Assembly: GCF_018614655.1 (NCBI RefSeq)
Contig: NZ_JAGGOG010000013.1
Coordinates: 62,001-126,000, forward strand
DNA: 64,000 nt
Reading direction: 5' to 3'
Source: Pseudomonas fluorescens
GTDB taxonomy: Bacteria; Pseudomonadota; Gammaproteobacteria; Pseudomonadales; Pseudomonadaceae
Shown: positions 27,041 to 38,131 of the stretch, piece after piece
Layout of the letters: the number at the start of each line of letters is the position of its first letter
How positions within the stretch are numbered: the stretch's first letter is position 1
The notes under the pieces: generated by a model
Told to the model about the DNA's origin: nothing
The model's database searches: none
The model's input: only the letters and a program-made list of their open reading frames with translations
Program-made: the position numbers and the translations under genes

Positions 27041-27421
27041 ATGCCAAACCAAGACCTGGCCTTCACCCCCGACCTCGATCCGGACTCCATTTCCTCCGAC
27101 GTCATCGGGTTCAACGGCATCCTAGTTTCCACCCAGATCCCTACCCGCGCCGACGGCAGTCTTGAGCTGGGCGACATCACTCTGCAAAGCGAATGCACCC
27201 TGCAAGCCCTCAAAGTGGCCCTGGAACGTGCCGGCAGTTCCATCGATCGGGTCATGCACCTGACCATCTACCTCACCGATATGGCCGACCGCGCCGCCTT
27301 CAACGAAGTCTACAAACGCTACTTCGCCAAGCCCTGGCCGGTACGCGCGGCGGTTGGCGTTGCGGCGCTGGCGGTGGAAGGCATGCGTGTGGAAGTCACC
27401 GCGATGGCGGCCAAAGGCTGA
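27041..27421 (+). CDS. RidA-family enamine/imine deaminase
   Basis: A 126-residue cytosolic protein of the YjgF/YER057c/UK114 family, which hydrolyses reactive 2-aminoacrylate and related enamines made by PLP enzymes. The family core is visible in CTLQALKVALERAGSSIDRV, HLTIYLTDMADRAAFNEVY and the C-terminal PVRAAVGVAALA; the arginine of PVRAA is the substrate-binding residue. ATG at 27041 gives the usual length. It is probably of a RidA subgroup rather than the archetype, as the ending VEVTAMA is the variant form. Confidence 0.85.
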   Translation: MPNQDLAFTPDLDPDSISSDVIGFNGILVSTQIPTRADGSLELGDITLQSECTLQALKVALERAGSSIDRVMHLTIYLTDMADRAAFNEVYKRYFAKPWPVRAAVGVAALAVEGMRVEVTAMAAKG

Positions 27422-27488
27422 ACAGGTGCCGGTCAGGCAATTCACGGCTACAATGCGCTCTTCCGTGACAAGCCTGACTAAAAAAACT

Positions 27489-29489
27489 ATGTCTCTGCCC
27501 AAGCATCACCTGGAATTGCTCAGCCCCGCCCGTGACGTGGCCATTGCCCGCGAAGCCATCCTGCATGGCGCCGACGCCGTGTACATTGGTGGCCCGAGCT
27601 TCGGCGCCCGCCACAACGCCAGTAACGAGGTGAGTGATATCGCTCAATTGGTGGAGTTCGCCCGTCGCTATCACGCCCGAGTGTTCACCACCATCAACAC
27701 GATCCTGCACGACAACGAGCTGGAGCCGGCCCGCAAGCTGATCCACCAGTTGTATGACGCTGGCGTCGATGCGCTGATCGTCCAGGACCTGGGGGTGATG
27801 GAGCTGGACATCCCGCCGATCGAGTTGCACGCCAGCACCCAGACCGACATCCGCACCCTGGGCCGGGCGAAGTTTCTCGATCAGGCGGGTTTCTCCCAAC
27901 TGGTATTGGCCCGCGAGCTGAACCTGCAGGAAATCCGCGCGATTGCCGACGAGACCGATGCCGCCATCGAGTTCTTTATCCACGGTGCGCTGTGTGTAGC
28001 CTTCTCCGGCCAATGCAACATCTCCCACGCCCAGAACGGTCGCAGCGCCAACCGTGGCGACTGCTCCCAGGCCTGCCGCCTGCCCTACACCCTCAAGGAT
28101 GACCAGGGCCGCGTTGTCGCCTTCGAAAAGCACTTGCTGTCGATGAAAGACAACAACCAGAGCGCCAACTTGCGTGCGCTGGTGGATGCAGGCGTGCGTT
28201 CGTTCAAGATCGAAGGCCGCTACAAGGACATGGGCTATGTGAAGAACATCACCGCCTATTATCGTCAGCGCCTGGACGAAATCCTTGAAGATCGCCCGGA
28301 CTTGGCCCGTGCGTCCAGCGGCCGTACCGCACACTTCTTCCTGCCCGACCCGGAAAAAACCTTCCACCGGGGCAGCACCGACTACTTCGTCAGCGATCGC
28401 AAGATCGACATCGGCGCCTTCGACACCCCAACCTTCACCGGCCTGCCGGTGGGTGTGGTGGAGAAAGCCGGCAAGCGTGACCTGCTGGTGGTAACCCACG
28501 AACCGCTGTCCAATGGCGACGGCCTCAATGTGCTGGTCAAGCGTGAAGTCGTCGGGTTCCGTGCCAACATCGCCGAGCCTAAAGGCGAGTTCGAGGAGGA
28601 CGGTGAGAAACGCTACCGTTACCGTGTCGAGCCCAACGAAATGCCGGCCGGGCTCCACAGCCTGCGACCGAATCACCCGTTGAACCGCAACCTGGATCAC
28701 AACTGGCAACAGGCCTTGCTCAAGACCTCCGCCGAGCGTCGAATCGGCCTGTCATGGGTCGCCCGTCTGCGCGAAGAGCGTCTGGAACTGACCGCCACCA
28801 GCGAGGAAGGCGTCAGCGCCAGCGTCGCCCTGGACGGTCCGTTCGGCGTGGCCAACAAGCCGGAACAGGCCCTTGAGCAATTGCACGACCTGTTGGGGCA
28901 GTTGGGCACCACTCAATACCACGCCACGGCGATCGAGCTGGATGCACCGCAGGCCTTCTTCATTCCTAACTCACAACTCAAGGCCCTGCGCCGTGAAGTG
29001 ATTGAGGCGCTGACGGTTGCCCGCATCCAGGCCCATCCACGGGGTGGCCGCAAAGCTGAAACCACGCCACCACCGGTGTACCCGGAAGCGCACCTGTCGT
29101 TCCTGGCCAACGTCTACAACCAGAAGGCCCGGGAGTTCTATCACCGTCACGGCGTCAAGCTGATTGATGCGGCCTTTGAGGCTCATGAAGAAACCGGCGA
29201 AGTGCCGGTGATGATCACCAAGCACTGCCTGCGTTTCTCCTTCAACCTGTGCCCCAAGCAGGCCAAGGGTGTCACTGGTGTACGCACCAAGGTCGCACCG
29301 ATGCAGTTGATTCACGGCGATGAAGTGCTGACGCTGAAGTTCGACTGCAAGCCGTGCGAGATGCACGTGGTGGGCAAGATCAAGGGCCATATCCTTGGCC
29401 TTCCGCTGCCGGGTAGCGGCGTGCAGCAGGTGGTGGGCCACATCAGCCCGGCCGACCTGCTCAAGACCATTCCTCGCGGTACCCACTGA
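27489..29489 (+). CDS. rlhA: U32-family 23S rRNA hydroxylase, RlhA/YdcP-like
   Basis: A 666-residue protein of the U32 peptidase family. It begins with HLELLSPARDVAIAREAILH and HGADAVYIGG. The signature block FFIHGALCVAFSGQCNISH and the cysteines of RGDCSQACRLPY follow. A C-terminal Cys set (LCPKQAKGV; FDCKPCEMHVVG) matches the long RlhA/YdcP form rather than the short TrhP/YhbU forms. E. coli RlhA adds a hydroxyl to cytidine 2501 of 23S rRNA, with iron-sulfur and prephenate dependence. ATG at 27489 was chosen because it fits the family start. Confidence 0.85.
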   Translation: MSLPKHHLELLSPARDVAIAREAILHGADAVYIGGPSFGARHNASNEVSDIAQLVEFARRYHARVFTTINTILHDNELEPARKLIHQLYDAGVDALIVQDLGVMELDIPPIELHASTQTDIRTLGRAKFLDQAGFSQLVLARELNLQEIRAIADETDAAIEFFIHGALCVAFSGQCNISHAQNGRSANRGDCSQACRLPYTLKDDQGRVVAFEKHLLSMKDNNQSANLRALVDAGVRSFKIEGRYKDMGYVKNITAYYRQRLDEILEDRPDLARASSGRTAHFFLPDPEKTFHRGSTDYFVSDRKIDIGAFDTPTFTGLPVGVVEKAGKRDLLVVTHEPLSNGDGLNVLVKREVVGFRANIAEPKGEFEEDGEKRYRYRVEPNEMPAGLHSLRPNHPLNRNLDHNWQQALLKTSAERRIGLSWVARLREERLELTATSEEGVSASVALDGPFGVANKPEQALEQLHDLLGQLGTTQYHATAIELDAPQAFFIPNSQLKALRREVIEALTVARIQAHPRGGRKAETTPPPVYPEAHLSFLANVYNQKAREFYHRHGVKLIDAAFEAHEETGEVPVMITKHCLRFSFNLCPKQAKGVTGVRTKVAPMQLIHGDEVLTLKFDCKPCEMHVVGKIKGHILGLPLPGSGVQQVVGHISPADLLKTIPRGTH

Positions 29490-29507
29490 AAGACGGGCGC
29501 AGGCTGA

Positions 29508-30398
29508 TCAGGCCTGCGCCCTCACCAACCCCTGCTCCTCCAGCAACCGCACCAGCATGTTCAAGCTCTGGGACACCGTGCCCCGGCGCCAGATCAGCCA
29601 CGTCTGCAAAAAGCGCAAGTTGTCGCACAGCGGCCAGACACTCACCGCGGTAAACCCCGGCATGCTCTCCAGCATGCTACGAGGCATCAATGCCAACCCG
29701 GCGCCGGCGCTGACGCAGGCGAGCATGCCGTGGTACGACTCCATCTCAAAGATCTTGCCGGGCACCGCACCGTCCTGGGTGAACCAACTCTCGAAGTGGT
29801 GCCGATAGGAGCAGTTGGGTCGGAAGGTGTACAGGTTCTCGCCGCCGACGTCCTGCCCACGGGTGATTGGCGGGTGGTGCAGTGGCGCGATGATGACCAT
29901 TTCTTCTTCAAACACCGGAACGCCTTCCAATGCTGGGTGCAACACCGGTCCGTCGACGAACGCGGCGGTCAGGTGCCCGGAGAGCACACCGTCGATCATG
30001 GTCCCGGACGGGCCTGTCGCCAGGCCCAGTTCGACCTTGGGGTGCTTCTGGTTGTAGGCCGCCAGCAACGCGGGAATCCGCACCGCAGCGGTGCTTTCCA
30101 GGGAGCCGAGGGAGAACGGCCCCTGAGGCTCATCGCCGGCGACGGTCATCCGCGCCTCCTGCACCAGCTCCAGGATGCGCCGGGCGTAGCCGAGAAAACT
30201 CCAGCCCGCCGGTGACAGACGCAAACGGCTCTTCTCGCGAATAAACAGGTCCACTCCCAGATCCTGTTCCAACTGCTTGATACGGGTGGTGAGGTTTGAC
30301 GGTACCCGATGAATCAACTGGGCAGCGGCGCTGATGCTGCCCTGCTCCGCCACCGCCTTGAAAATTTCCAGCTGGACCAGATCCAAGTCATTCTCCAA
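29508..30398 (-). CDS. LysR-family regulator, PtrR/YneJ-like
   Basis: A 296-residue regulator. The winged helix-turn-helix at the N terminus reads [20 protein letters not shown] then [16 protein letters not shown]; the rest is the periplasmic-binding-like effector domain. It is transcribed away from the sad gene with 89 bases between the starts, the arrangement of E. coli yneJ (ptrR) and yneI (sad). It therefore most likely controls the semialdehyde dehydrogenase and itself. The effector is not visible from sequence. Confidence 0.85.
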   Translation of the reverse strand: MENDLDLVQLEIFKAVAEQGSISAAAQLIHRVPSNLTTRIKQLEQDLGVDLFIREKSRLRLSPAGWSFLGYARRILELVQEARMTVAGDEPQGPFSLGSLESTAAVRIPALLAAYNQKHPKVELGLATGPSGTMIDGVLSGHLTAAFVDGPVLHPALEGVPVFEEEMVIIAPLHHPPITRGQDVGGENLYTFRPNCSYRHHFESWFTQDGAVPGKIFEMESYHGMLACVSAGAGLALMPRSMLESMPGFTAVSVWPLCDNLRFLQTWLIWRRGTVSQSLNMLVRLLEEQGLVRAQA

Positions 30399-30487
30399 TC
30401 GTGAATGAAAGGCTTAGTATTATTCAGTTTCCGGAAAAGCAACAGCACCGTAACCTGAGCTTATTCTTCACTGAGCAGGACGGTGCT

Positions 30488-31870
30488 ATGACTCCCCTTC
30501 CCTACGCTGTTTCCATCAACCCGGCCAACGGTGAGACGGTGGGCCAGTACCCTTTTGAAACCCAGGCCCAGCTGGATGCGGCGTTGACACGAGCCACCCA
30601 GGGCTTTGCCGCGTGGCGTCGGATCCCCGTCGAACAACGTGCGCAAAAACTGATCGACCTGGCCCGGGTGCTGCGCGACAGCATCACGCCCATGGCGCAG
30701 ATGATCACCCGGGAAATGGGCAAACCCATCACCCAGGCCCGCGCCGAAATTGAAAAGTGTGCCCAGCTTTGCGAGTGGTACGCCGCAAACGGTCCGGCGA
30801 TGCTGCAGGCAGAGCCTGTGCAGGTGGACAACGGCCACGCCCGCATCGAATACCGCCCGCTGGGACCGATCCTGGCCGTGATGCCGTGGAACTTCCCGAT
30901 ATGGCAAGTGTTGCGCGGTGCGGTGCCCACGCTGCTCGCGGGTAATACCTACGTGCTCAAGCACGCGCCAAACGTGATGGGCTGCGCCTATCTGCTGCGG
31001 GATGCATTCCAGCGTGCAGGGTTTGCCGAGGGCCTGTTCGAGGTAATCAACGTCGATCAGGACGGCGTATCCAAAGCCATCGCCGATCCGCGAATCGCTG
31101 CCGTGACCCTCACCGGCAGCGTGCGTGCCGGCATGGCGATTGGTGCCCAGGCCGGTGCAGCCTTGAAGAAGTGCGTGCTGGAACTGGGCGGCTCCGATCC
31201 GTTTATCGTGCTTAACGATGCCGACCTCGACATCGCTGTGCAGGCCGCCGTGATTGGCCGCTACCAGAACGCTGGCCAGGTATGTGCTGCGGCCAAGCGC
31301 CTGATCGTCGAGCAAGGGGTGGTGGAAGCCTTCACTGCTCGTTTTGTCGCGGCAACCCGCCAATTGGTTATCGGCAACCCGCAGTCTGCCGAAACCTACG
31401 TGGGCCCCATGGCGCGTTTTGACCTGCGCGATGAGCTGGATCAACAAGTCCAGGCCACCCTGGCCGAAGGTGCCACCCTGCTACTGGGCGGTAACAAAGT
31501 GGACGGTGCCGGGAATTACTATCAGCCGACCGTGTTGGCGGATGTCACTGATCAGATGACTTCATTCAAACAGGAATTGTTTGGCCCGGTGGCGTCGATC
31601 ATCACCGCCCGCGACGCCGAGCACGCTCTGGCGCTTGCCAATGACAGCGAGTTTGGCCTGACGTCGACGATTTTCACGGCCGACCTGGAGCTGGCACAAC
31701 ACATCGCCGACCGGCTGGAAACCGGCGGAGTATTTATCAATGGTTACTGCGCCTCGGACCCACGGGTGGCCTTTGGTGGCGTGAAGAAAAGCGGGTTCGG
31801 CCGAGAGCTGTCGCACTTTGGCGTACGCGAGTTCTGCAATGCGCAGACGGTGTGGATTGATCGTCTGTAG
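30488..31870 (+). CDS. sad: Succinate-semialdehyde dehydrogenase, Sad/YneI type
   Basis: A 460-residue NAD(P)-dependent aldehyde dehydrogenase. Catalytic C266 lies in [13 protein letters not shown], and the general-base glutamate E232 in LELGGSDPF. The stretches [25 protein letters not shown] [14 protein letters not shown] and [16 protein letters not shown] are those of E. coli Sad, rather than GabD. The protein oxidises succinate semialdehyde from GABA or putrescine breakdown to succinate. ATG at 30488 gives the length of the E. coli enzyme (462). Transcribed divergently from the LysR gene. Confidence 0.9.
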   Translation: MTPLPYAVSINPANGETVGQYPFETQAQLDAALTRATQGFAAWRRIPVEQRAQKLIDLARVLRDSITPMAQMITREMGKPITQARAEIEKCAQLCEWYAANGPAMLQAEPVQVDNGHARIEYRPLGPILAVMPWNFPIWQVLRGAVPTLLAGNTYVLKHAPNVMGCAYLLRDAFQRAGFAEGLFEVINVDQDGVSKAIADPRIAAVTLTGSVRAGMAIGAQAGAALKKCVLELGGSDPFIVLNDADLDIAVQAAVIGRYQNAGQVCAAAKRLIVEQGVVEAFTARFVAATRQLVIGNPQSAETYVGPMARFDLRDELDQQVQATLAEGATLLLGGNKVDGAGNYYQPTVLADVTDQMTSFKQELFGPVASIITARDAEHALALANDSEFGLTSTIFTADLELAQHIADRLETGGVFINGYCASDPRVAFGGVKKSGFGRELSHFGVREFCNAQTVWIDRL

Positions 31871-31898
31871 CCTCTGCGACGCAGCGGTTACGGCTATT

Positions 31899-33383
31899 TC
31901 ATTCGTGCAGCGCTTTCGCCGCTGCCAACAACCCTTGGAACTTGCGATACCGAGCCTGCAGCGAAAGCCGCAGGCTCGTATCCGGCAGATAACGCGCCTT
32001 GACTGGCATCCCCTCCCGCAACAATTCCTGCCCCTGCCTGTTCGCCATGAACCCCAGCTTCGCCGCACCGATGCACGCACTCAGTTCGCTGCCTTGCAAG
32101 GTATAAACCTCCCGCTCCAGGATATTGGCCAGCAGTTGCGCCCAATACTCACTGCGGGCACCACCACCCACCAGGGCACAGGCCTGTACTGTTGCGCCGG
32201 AGGACTGCACGGCCTGCAGCGCATCCAGCAACCCGAAACCGACCCCTTCCATCACCGCATAACCGAGCATTGCCGGGGTGCAGTCGTGACCCAGGCTCAT
32301 GAAGCCACCGCGCAACAAGGGATCGTTGTGAGGTGTTCGTTCTCCGGCCAGGTAGGGCAGAAACAGCGGGTTGGACAGCGGTACCGGATGTCCGATCGGC
32401 AACATGGCCTGCACCTGATCCAGCAACGCCTGTTCCTCGGCGAACCCCGTCAACCGGGTTACCCAACGCAAGCAACTGGCGCCTGCCAACATGGCACCCA
32501 TGGTGTACCAACGATTGGGCAACGCATGGCAAAAGCTGTGCACGGCACTGGCAGGATTGCCCGCTGCATGGTCGGTAATAGCGACGATGGCAGCGCTGGT
32601 GCCCAAGGTGATAAACCCGTCACCGGCGTTGATTGCGCCAATACCTACCGCTGCCACCGGGTTGTCCCCTCCTCCTCCGGCGATCACCAGACCTGTGGGC
32701 AAGCCCAGGCACGTTGCGGCTGTCTGACTCAAGCTGGCGCTGGCTGCGCCACCTTCCACCAATCTTGGCATCTGCAAGAGGCTTAACCCGGTGGCACGCA
32801 CCATGGGCTCGAACCATTCACGGTTGGCCACGTCCAGCCACAAGGTGCCGGCCGCGTCGGAAACATCGCTGATGCGTTCGCCGCTCAAGCGCAGGCGCAG
32901 GTAATCCTTGGGTGACAGCACACAGTCGATGGCGTTGAACAACTGTGGCTCATGTTGCTGCATCCAAAGCAACTTGGGCGCTGTCAGCCCAGCCATTGGC
33001 AAACTGCCGGTGACCTCGGCAAAGTCTGGATAATCACGCCCCAAGGCTTCGGCCTGGGCCACCGCCCGGGAGTCGTCCCAGAGAATTGCCGGATACAACA
33101 CGCGGTCGTCATCCCCCAGCAACACCGCGCCATGCATCTGCCCGGACAGGCCAATGCAGCACACACGGGAGAAAGCCTCGGGCCGCTCAAGGCGCAATTG
33201 ATCCAACGCACTGAGGCAAGCCTGCCACCAGTCTTGCGGATCCTGTTCGGACCAGCCGCTGTGCCGCCGCGACACCGTCAACCGGGCACCGGCATGGGCC
33301 AGGACGACGCCGCACTCATCCAGCAAAATGGCCTTGAGTTCCGAAGTGCCGAGGTCGATTCCGAGGGAAACAGGACTGTTCAT
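31899..33383 (-). CDS. xylB: Xylulokinase-type FGGY kinase
   Basis: A 494-residue sugar kinase of the FGGY family. The N-terminal phosphate loop is GIDLGTSELKAILLD. The xylulokinase-typical GLSGQMHGAVLL and ILWDDSRA follow, then ATP-domain motifs GGGGDNPVAAVGIG and LGTSAAIVA. It would phosphorylate D-xylulose to xylulose 5-phosphate. It is the last gene of an operon with an ABC importer and a LacI regulator; since no isomerase or polyol dehydrogenase is present here, the imported sugar or polyol is unknown. ATG at 33383 lies 16 bases after the regulator stop. Confidence 0.88.
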   Translation of the reverse strand: MNSPVSLGIDLGTSELKAILLDECGVVLAHAGARLTVSRRHSGWSEQDPQDWWQACLSALDQLRLERPEAFSRVCCIGLSGQMHGAVLLGDDDRVLYPAILWDDSRAVAQAEALGRDYPDFAEVTGSLPMAGLTAPKLLWMQQHEPQLFNAIDCVLSPKDYLRLRLSGERISDVSDAAGTLWLDVANREWFEPMVRATGLSLLQMPRLVEGGAASASLSQTAATCLGLPTGLVIAGGGGDNPVAAVGIGAINAGDGFITLGTSAAIVAITDHAAGNPASAVHSFCHALPNRWYTMGAMLAGASCLRWVTRLTGFAEEQALLDQVQAMLPIGHPVPLSNPLFLPYLAGERTPHNDPLLRGGFMSLGHDCTPAMLGYAVMEGVGFGLLDALQAVQSSGATVQACALVGGGARSEYWAQLLANILEREVYTLQGSELSACIGAAKLGFMANRQGQELLREGMPVKARYLPDTSLRLSLQARYRKFQGLLAAAKALHE

Positions 33384-33399
33384 ACCGATGGTTTTCCGA

Positions 33400-34392
33400 T
33401 CAAGGACAGCCGCATGAGTGGCGAATCCGCAAAGTGGGTGCCAGGCGCACGCTGTGTTTTTTACGTTTGGGCGACACCATGCGTTCCAGCAGCAAACTGA
33501 CCGCGCGCGCGCCCAATTCCTGGACGGGCTGGGCAATCAAGGTCAGGCGCGGCACAAAGAAGTCCGCCCAGTCAAAATCATCGAAGCCCACCAGCGCCAT
33601 CTGCCCTGGCACCGTGATCCCCGCATCGCGCAATGCGTGCATCGCGCCAAGGGTCATCAGGTTGTTGCCGGTCATGATCGCTGTGGGTGGCGATGGCCGC
33701 GCCAGTAACTGCCGCGTGGCCTGCCGCGCCGGTTCACTGTTGGAACCGCCATTGACCAGCAGCGCCGGGTCCAGGGGCAAGCCCGCGGCCTGTAACGCGG
33801 CCTGATAACCCTGCACCCGCTCGTCAGTGGTGCCCAACCCGGTGCGCCCGGCGACGAAGCCGATACGCCGGTGCCCATGCTCGATCAGGTGCGTGATCAG
33901 GACCTGAGTGGACTGGGTATTCTCTACCCCGACCTGATCAAACCTCTCATCGACCATACGGTCCACCAGCACCGCCGTAATCGAGTTGGCTTGCAGGTAC
34001 TCCAGGGCCAGCGACCCGTTGGACGGCGCCAGGATGATGCCGTCCACCCGACGATGATGCAGCGCCGTGATCACCCGCAGCTCGTGTTCGGGATCGTCAT
34101 GGGTGTCGACAAACAGCATCATGAAGCCATGCTTGGCGCACTCGGTTTCAATCGCGTGCACGGTTTCGCTGAAGTAATGGTTGGAGAGCGCCGAGATTGC
34201 CACGCCAATGGTGTTGGTGGTCGACCGCGCCAGCGAGCGGGCCAGGGTATTGGGGATATAACCCAGTGCCTGGATCGCCCGTTGCACCGCCTGCACCGTC
34301 TCCGGGCTGACCTTGCGGGTACCGTTCAACACGTGGGACACCGTCGACGTCGACACACCGGCGATCCTCGCCACATCATCCATGGTTGCCAC
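33400..34392 (-). CDS. LacI-family regulator of the adjoining sugar/polyol operon
   Basis: A 330-residue regulator. The helix-turn-helix and hinge read MDDVARIAGVSTSTVSHVLN and LARSLARSTTNTIGVA, followed by a sugar-binding periplasmic-like domain (VGFDDFDWADFFVPRLT). The GTG at 34392 is preceded by GGGGAG at good distance; an ATG three codons later (34383) is the alternative. It lies between the binding-protein gene and the kinase gene in one operon. It is a likely binder of one of the two palindromes at 38041-38090. Confidence 0.88.
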   Translation of the reverse strand: MATMDDVARIAGVSTSTVSHVLNGTRKVSPETVQAVQRAIQALGYIPNTLARSLARSTTNTIGVAISALSNHYFSETVHAIETECAKHGFMMLFVDTHDDPEHELRVITALHHRRVDGIILAPSNGSLALEYLQANSITAVLVDRMVDERFDQVGVENTQSTQVLITHLIEHGHRRIGFVAGRTGLGTTDERVQGYQAALQAAGLPLDPALLVNGGSNSEPARQATRQLLARPSPPTAIMTGNNLMTLGAMHALRDAGITVPGQMALVGFDDFDWADFFVPRLTLIAQPVQELGARAVSLLLERMVSPKRKKHSVRLAPTLRIRHSCGCP

Positions 34393-34411
34393 GTTGCTCT
34401 CCCCTACTGCA

Positions 34412-35353
34412 TCAATGTTTGCTCGACCAGCCGCTGTAGGCACCCACGTTATCGCGGGTGATCAGCTTCGGCGTGAGCAGGATAACCGCTTCGTCCGGGG
34501 CCTTGTCGTTGAGCATGTCGTTGCCGACGTTCACTGCGGTCTGGGCCATGGCCCATGGGTCCTGGCTGGACGAAGCCTGGATCGATGATTCGGTCTTCAG
34601 GGCGTTCTCGATGTCCGGCGCACCGTCCACGGAAGTAATGATGATGCCGCTGCGTTTCAACTGACGGGCGGCCAGGTCACTGCCGATGGCTTGCGGGTCG
34701 TTGATGGCAAACAGTCCGTCGATTTTCGGGAAGCGCGTCAGGTAGCCCTGCATCACGTTCAGCCCGCCTTCACGGGAGCCCTTGCCGTCCTGGTCATCGG
34801 ACAGCACCTTGATATCCGGCGCGCCGGCCAGGGCTGCTTTACAGCCTTTGACCCGGTCGGTCACCGCCGTCACTTGCGGACCGTTCTGGATGATCACATT
34901 GCCTTTGCCCGCCAGCTTGTCGACGATGAACTGGCAGGCCAGCTTGCCGGCCTCGACGTTATCAGTCTGCACCGTGGCGTTCACACCCTTGGCATCAACG
35001 TCCACCGCCACCACCACGATCCCTGCATTCCGGGCTTTCTTGATCGCAGAGGCCATCGCCGACGGGTCGACGGCATTCAGCAGGATCAGGTCAACCTTGG
35101 ACGAAATGAAGTTATCGATCTGCGAGAACTGTTTGCTCAGGTCGTAATCGGCCGAGACCGAAGTGACTTTGACCGACGGGTTCAGCTCCTTGGCCCGCGC
35201 CGTGGCACCGTCGGCCAGGGTCACGAAATACGGGTTGCCCAACGACCCCATGCTGATGCCCATGGCTTTCAGTTCACGAGCCTGTACGGCTTGGGACATC
35301 AGCACAGCCAGGCTCAAGGTGGCGACAACAGGAAAGATACGTTTGAAGTTCAT
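34412..35353 (-). CDS. Sugar ABC transporter substrate-binding protein, ribose-binding family
   Basis: A 313-residue periplasmic protein with a signal peptide ending near SQAVQARE (about residue 26). The mature part has the RbsB/type I fold: KAMGISMGSLGNPYFVTLAD, VDLILLNAVDPSAMASAIKK and GLFAINDPQAIGSDLAARQL. It delivers a pentose, polyol or similar sugar to the permease encoded at 35396. The linked xylulokinase points to a pentose or pentitol, but binding specificity cannot be set by eye. Confidence 0.88.
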   Translation of the reverse strand: MNFKRIFPVVATLSLAVLMSQAVQARELKAMGISMGSLGNPYFVTLADGATARAKELNPSVKVTSVSADYDLSKQFSQIDNFISSKVDLILLNAVDPSAMASAIKKARNAGIVVVAVDVDAKGVNATVQTDNVEAGKLACQFIVDKLAGKGNVIIQNGPQVTAVTDRVKGCKAALAGAPDIKVLSDDQDGKGSREGGLNVMQGYLTRFPKIDGLFAINDPQAIGSDLAARQLKRSGIIITSVDGAPDIENALKTESSIQASSSQDPWAMAQTAVNVGNDMLNDKAPDEAVILLTPKLITRDNVGAYSGWSSKH

Positions 35354-35395
35354 GATGGCTCTCTTGTGATTGTTGTTGAGAACAGCATTGAAAAA

Positions 35396-36398
35396 TCAGG
35401 TCCGCGCACCGGACTGGCGATAGCGATCCAGCGCCACCGCGCCAATGATCACGATGCCCTTGATGATGTACTGCCAGATGTCCGAGACCCCCAGCAGCAC
35501 CAGGCCGTTGGTCAGTACCGCAATGATCAGCGCACCAATCAGGGTGCCGCCGATGGTGCCGACGCCGCCGGTAAAGCTGGTGCCGCCGAGGATCACCGCC
35601 GCAATCGCATCCAGCTCATAGGATTGCCCCAGTTGCAGGCCGTTAGCGGCAAACAGTCGCGAGGCGCTCATCACTGCGCCCAAGCCGGCCAAGGCCCCGG
35701 ACATGGCATAGACGAACAGCAGCACTTTCCACACCTTGATCCCGGACAGTCGCGCCGCTTCCGGGTTGCCACCCACGGAATAGATCTGCACCCCCATCAC
35801 CGTCCGCCGCAGGATGAACCACGACAGGCCGATGACGGCCACGGCGATCACCACCAGCCACGGCACGCCGAGGATCGAATCATTGCCGATAAAGGCAAAC
35901 GGCAGGTCCGGGTTGAATACGGTCTTGTCGTCTGCCAGCAACCGCGCCAGGCCACGCATGGCGGTGAGCGCACCGAGGGTGACGATAAACGGCGGCAAAC
36001 GCATGAAGGCGATCAACCCACCGTTGACCAGGCCCAGCAACAGGCCGAAGCCGACACCGGCAAAAATTCCCAGCATGCCGTACTGCGGTGACATTGATGC
36101 TTGCAGCGCAACCACGGCAGACGCGGCGAGAATCGCCCCCACCGACAGGTCAATGCCGGCGGTGAGGATCACAAAGGTCATGCCCGCCGCCAGCACCACA
36201 TTCACCGAGGCTTGCTGGGTGATGATCGACAGGTTTTGCACCGTCAGGAAGTTCTCGCTGGCCAGGGCAAAGCCCACCAGCAACAACAGCAATACCGGCA
36301 GCATGCCCACCGTGCGCATCAACTCTCGAATGCGCTCGCGCTTGCTGACCGTTGCAAGGGTGTCCAGGGTCATCGCATTGCTCTCCACCTTGTTGGGA

Positions 36399-36406
<8 letters not shown>
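35396..36406 (-). CDS. Sugar ABC transporter permease, RbsC family
   Basis: A 336-residue inner-membrane permease with about ten hydrophobic segments. The RbsC/AraH/XylH family is shown by [40 protein letters not shown] and [19 protein letters not shown]. The ATG at 36406 overlaps the ATPase gene by eight bases. Another ATG at 36373 has a better ribosome site (GGTGGAG nine bases before it), so the protein may be 11 residues shorter. Confidence 0.88.
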
Positions 36407-37943
<1,537 letters not shown>

Positions 37944-38018
37944 GGTGACCCCGATATTTTTATTGTTGTACCTGGGTCATCACCGATAACGCCGTATCGG
38001 GTGACCTGATTGGGGTCG

Positions 38019-38058
38019 ACTCTAATCAGATAAAATTACTTACGCAAGCGCTTGCGTA
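38019..38058 (-). promoter_or_regulatory. Candidate promoter with LacI-type operator 1 of the sugar operon
   Basis: TACGCAAGCGCTTGCGTA at 38041-38058 is a perfect 18-base palindrome with the central CG step typical of LacI-family operators. On the minus strand its end supplies a possible -35 box (TTGCGT, 38047-38042), with TAGAGT (38024-38019) 17 bases on as a -10. Binding would therefore block transcription of the ABC operon starting at 37943. Assignment to the LacI regulator at 33400 is inference. Confidence 0.65.
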
Positions 38059-38072
38059 TGCCTTTTGTCGGC

Positions 38073-38090
38073 TGATGAAACGTTTCATCA
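38073..38090. promoter_or_regulatory. LacI-type operator 2, of a different sequence class
   Basis: TGATGAAACGTTTCATCA is a second perfect 18-base palindrome, 32 bases (three helical turns) centre-to-centre from operator 1, but with a different half-site. GAAACGTTTC cores are typical of LacI-family proteins such as RbsR/FruR/PurR relatives. It may be a second site for the same regulator, or a site for a different one. Confidence 0.6.
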
Positions 38091-38131
38091 AGCAAGTTTT
38101 AGCGCAATAACCGGCACTCGCACAAGGTCAT

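Noticed and set aside
27396..28709. A 437-codon minus-strand frame opposite rlhA
   Set aside because: The plus strand encodes an unmistakable U32 protein over the whole stretch; the minus-strand frame is a by-product of high GC third positions.
34691..36091. A 466-codon plus-strand frame spanning the binding-protein and permease genes
   Set aside because: It crosses the boundary of two real minus-strand genes and has a His/Arg/Gln-rich, motif-free translation.
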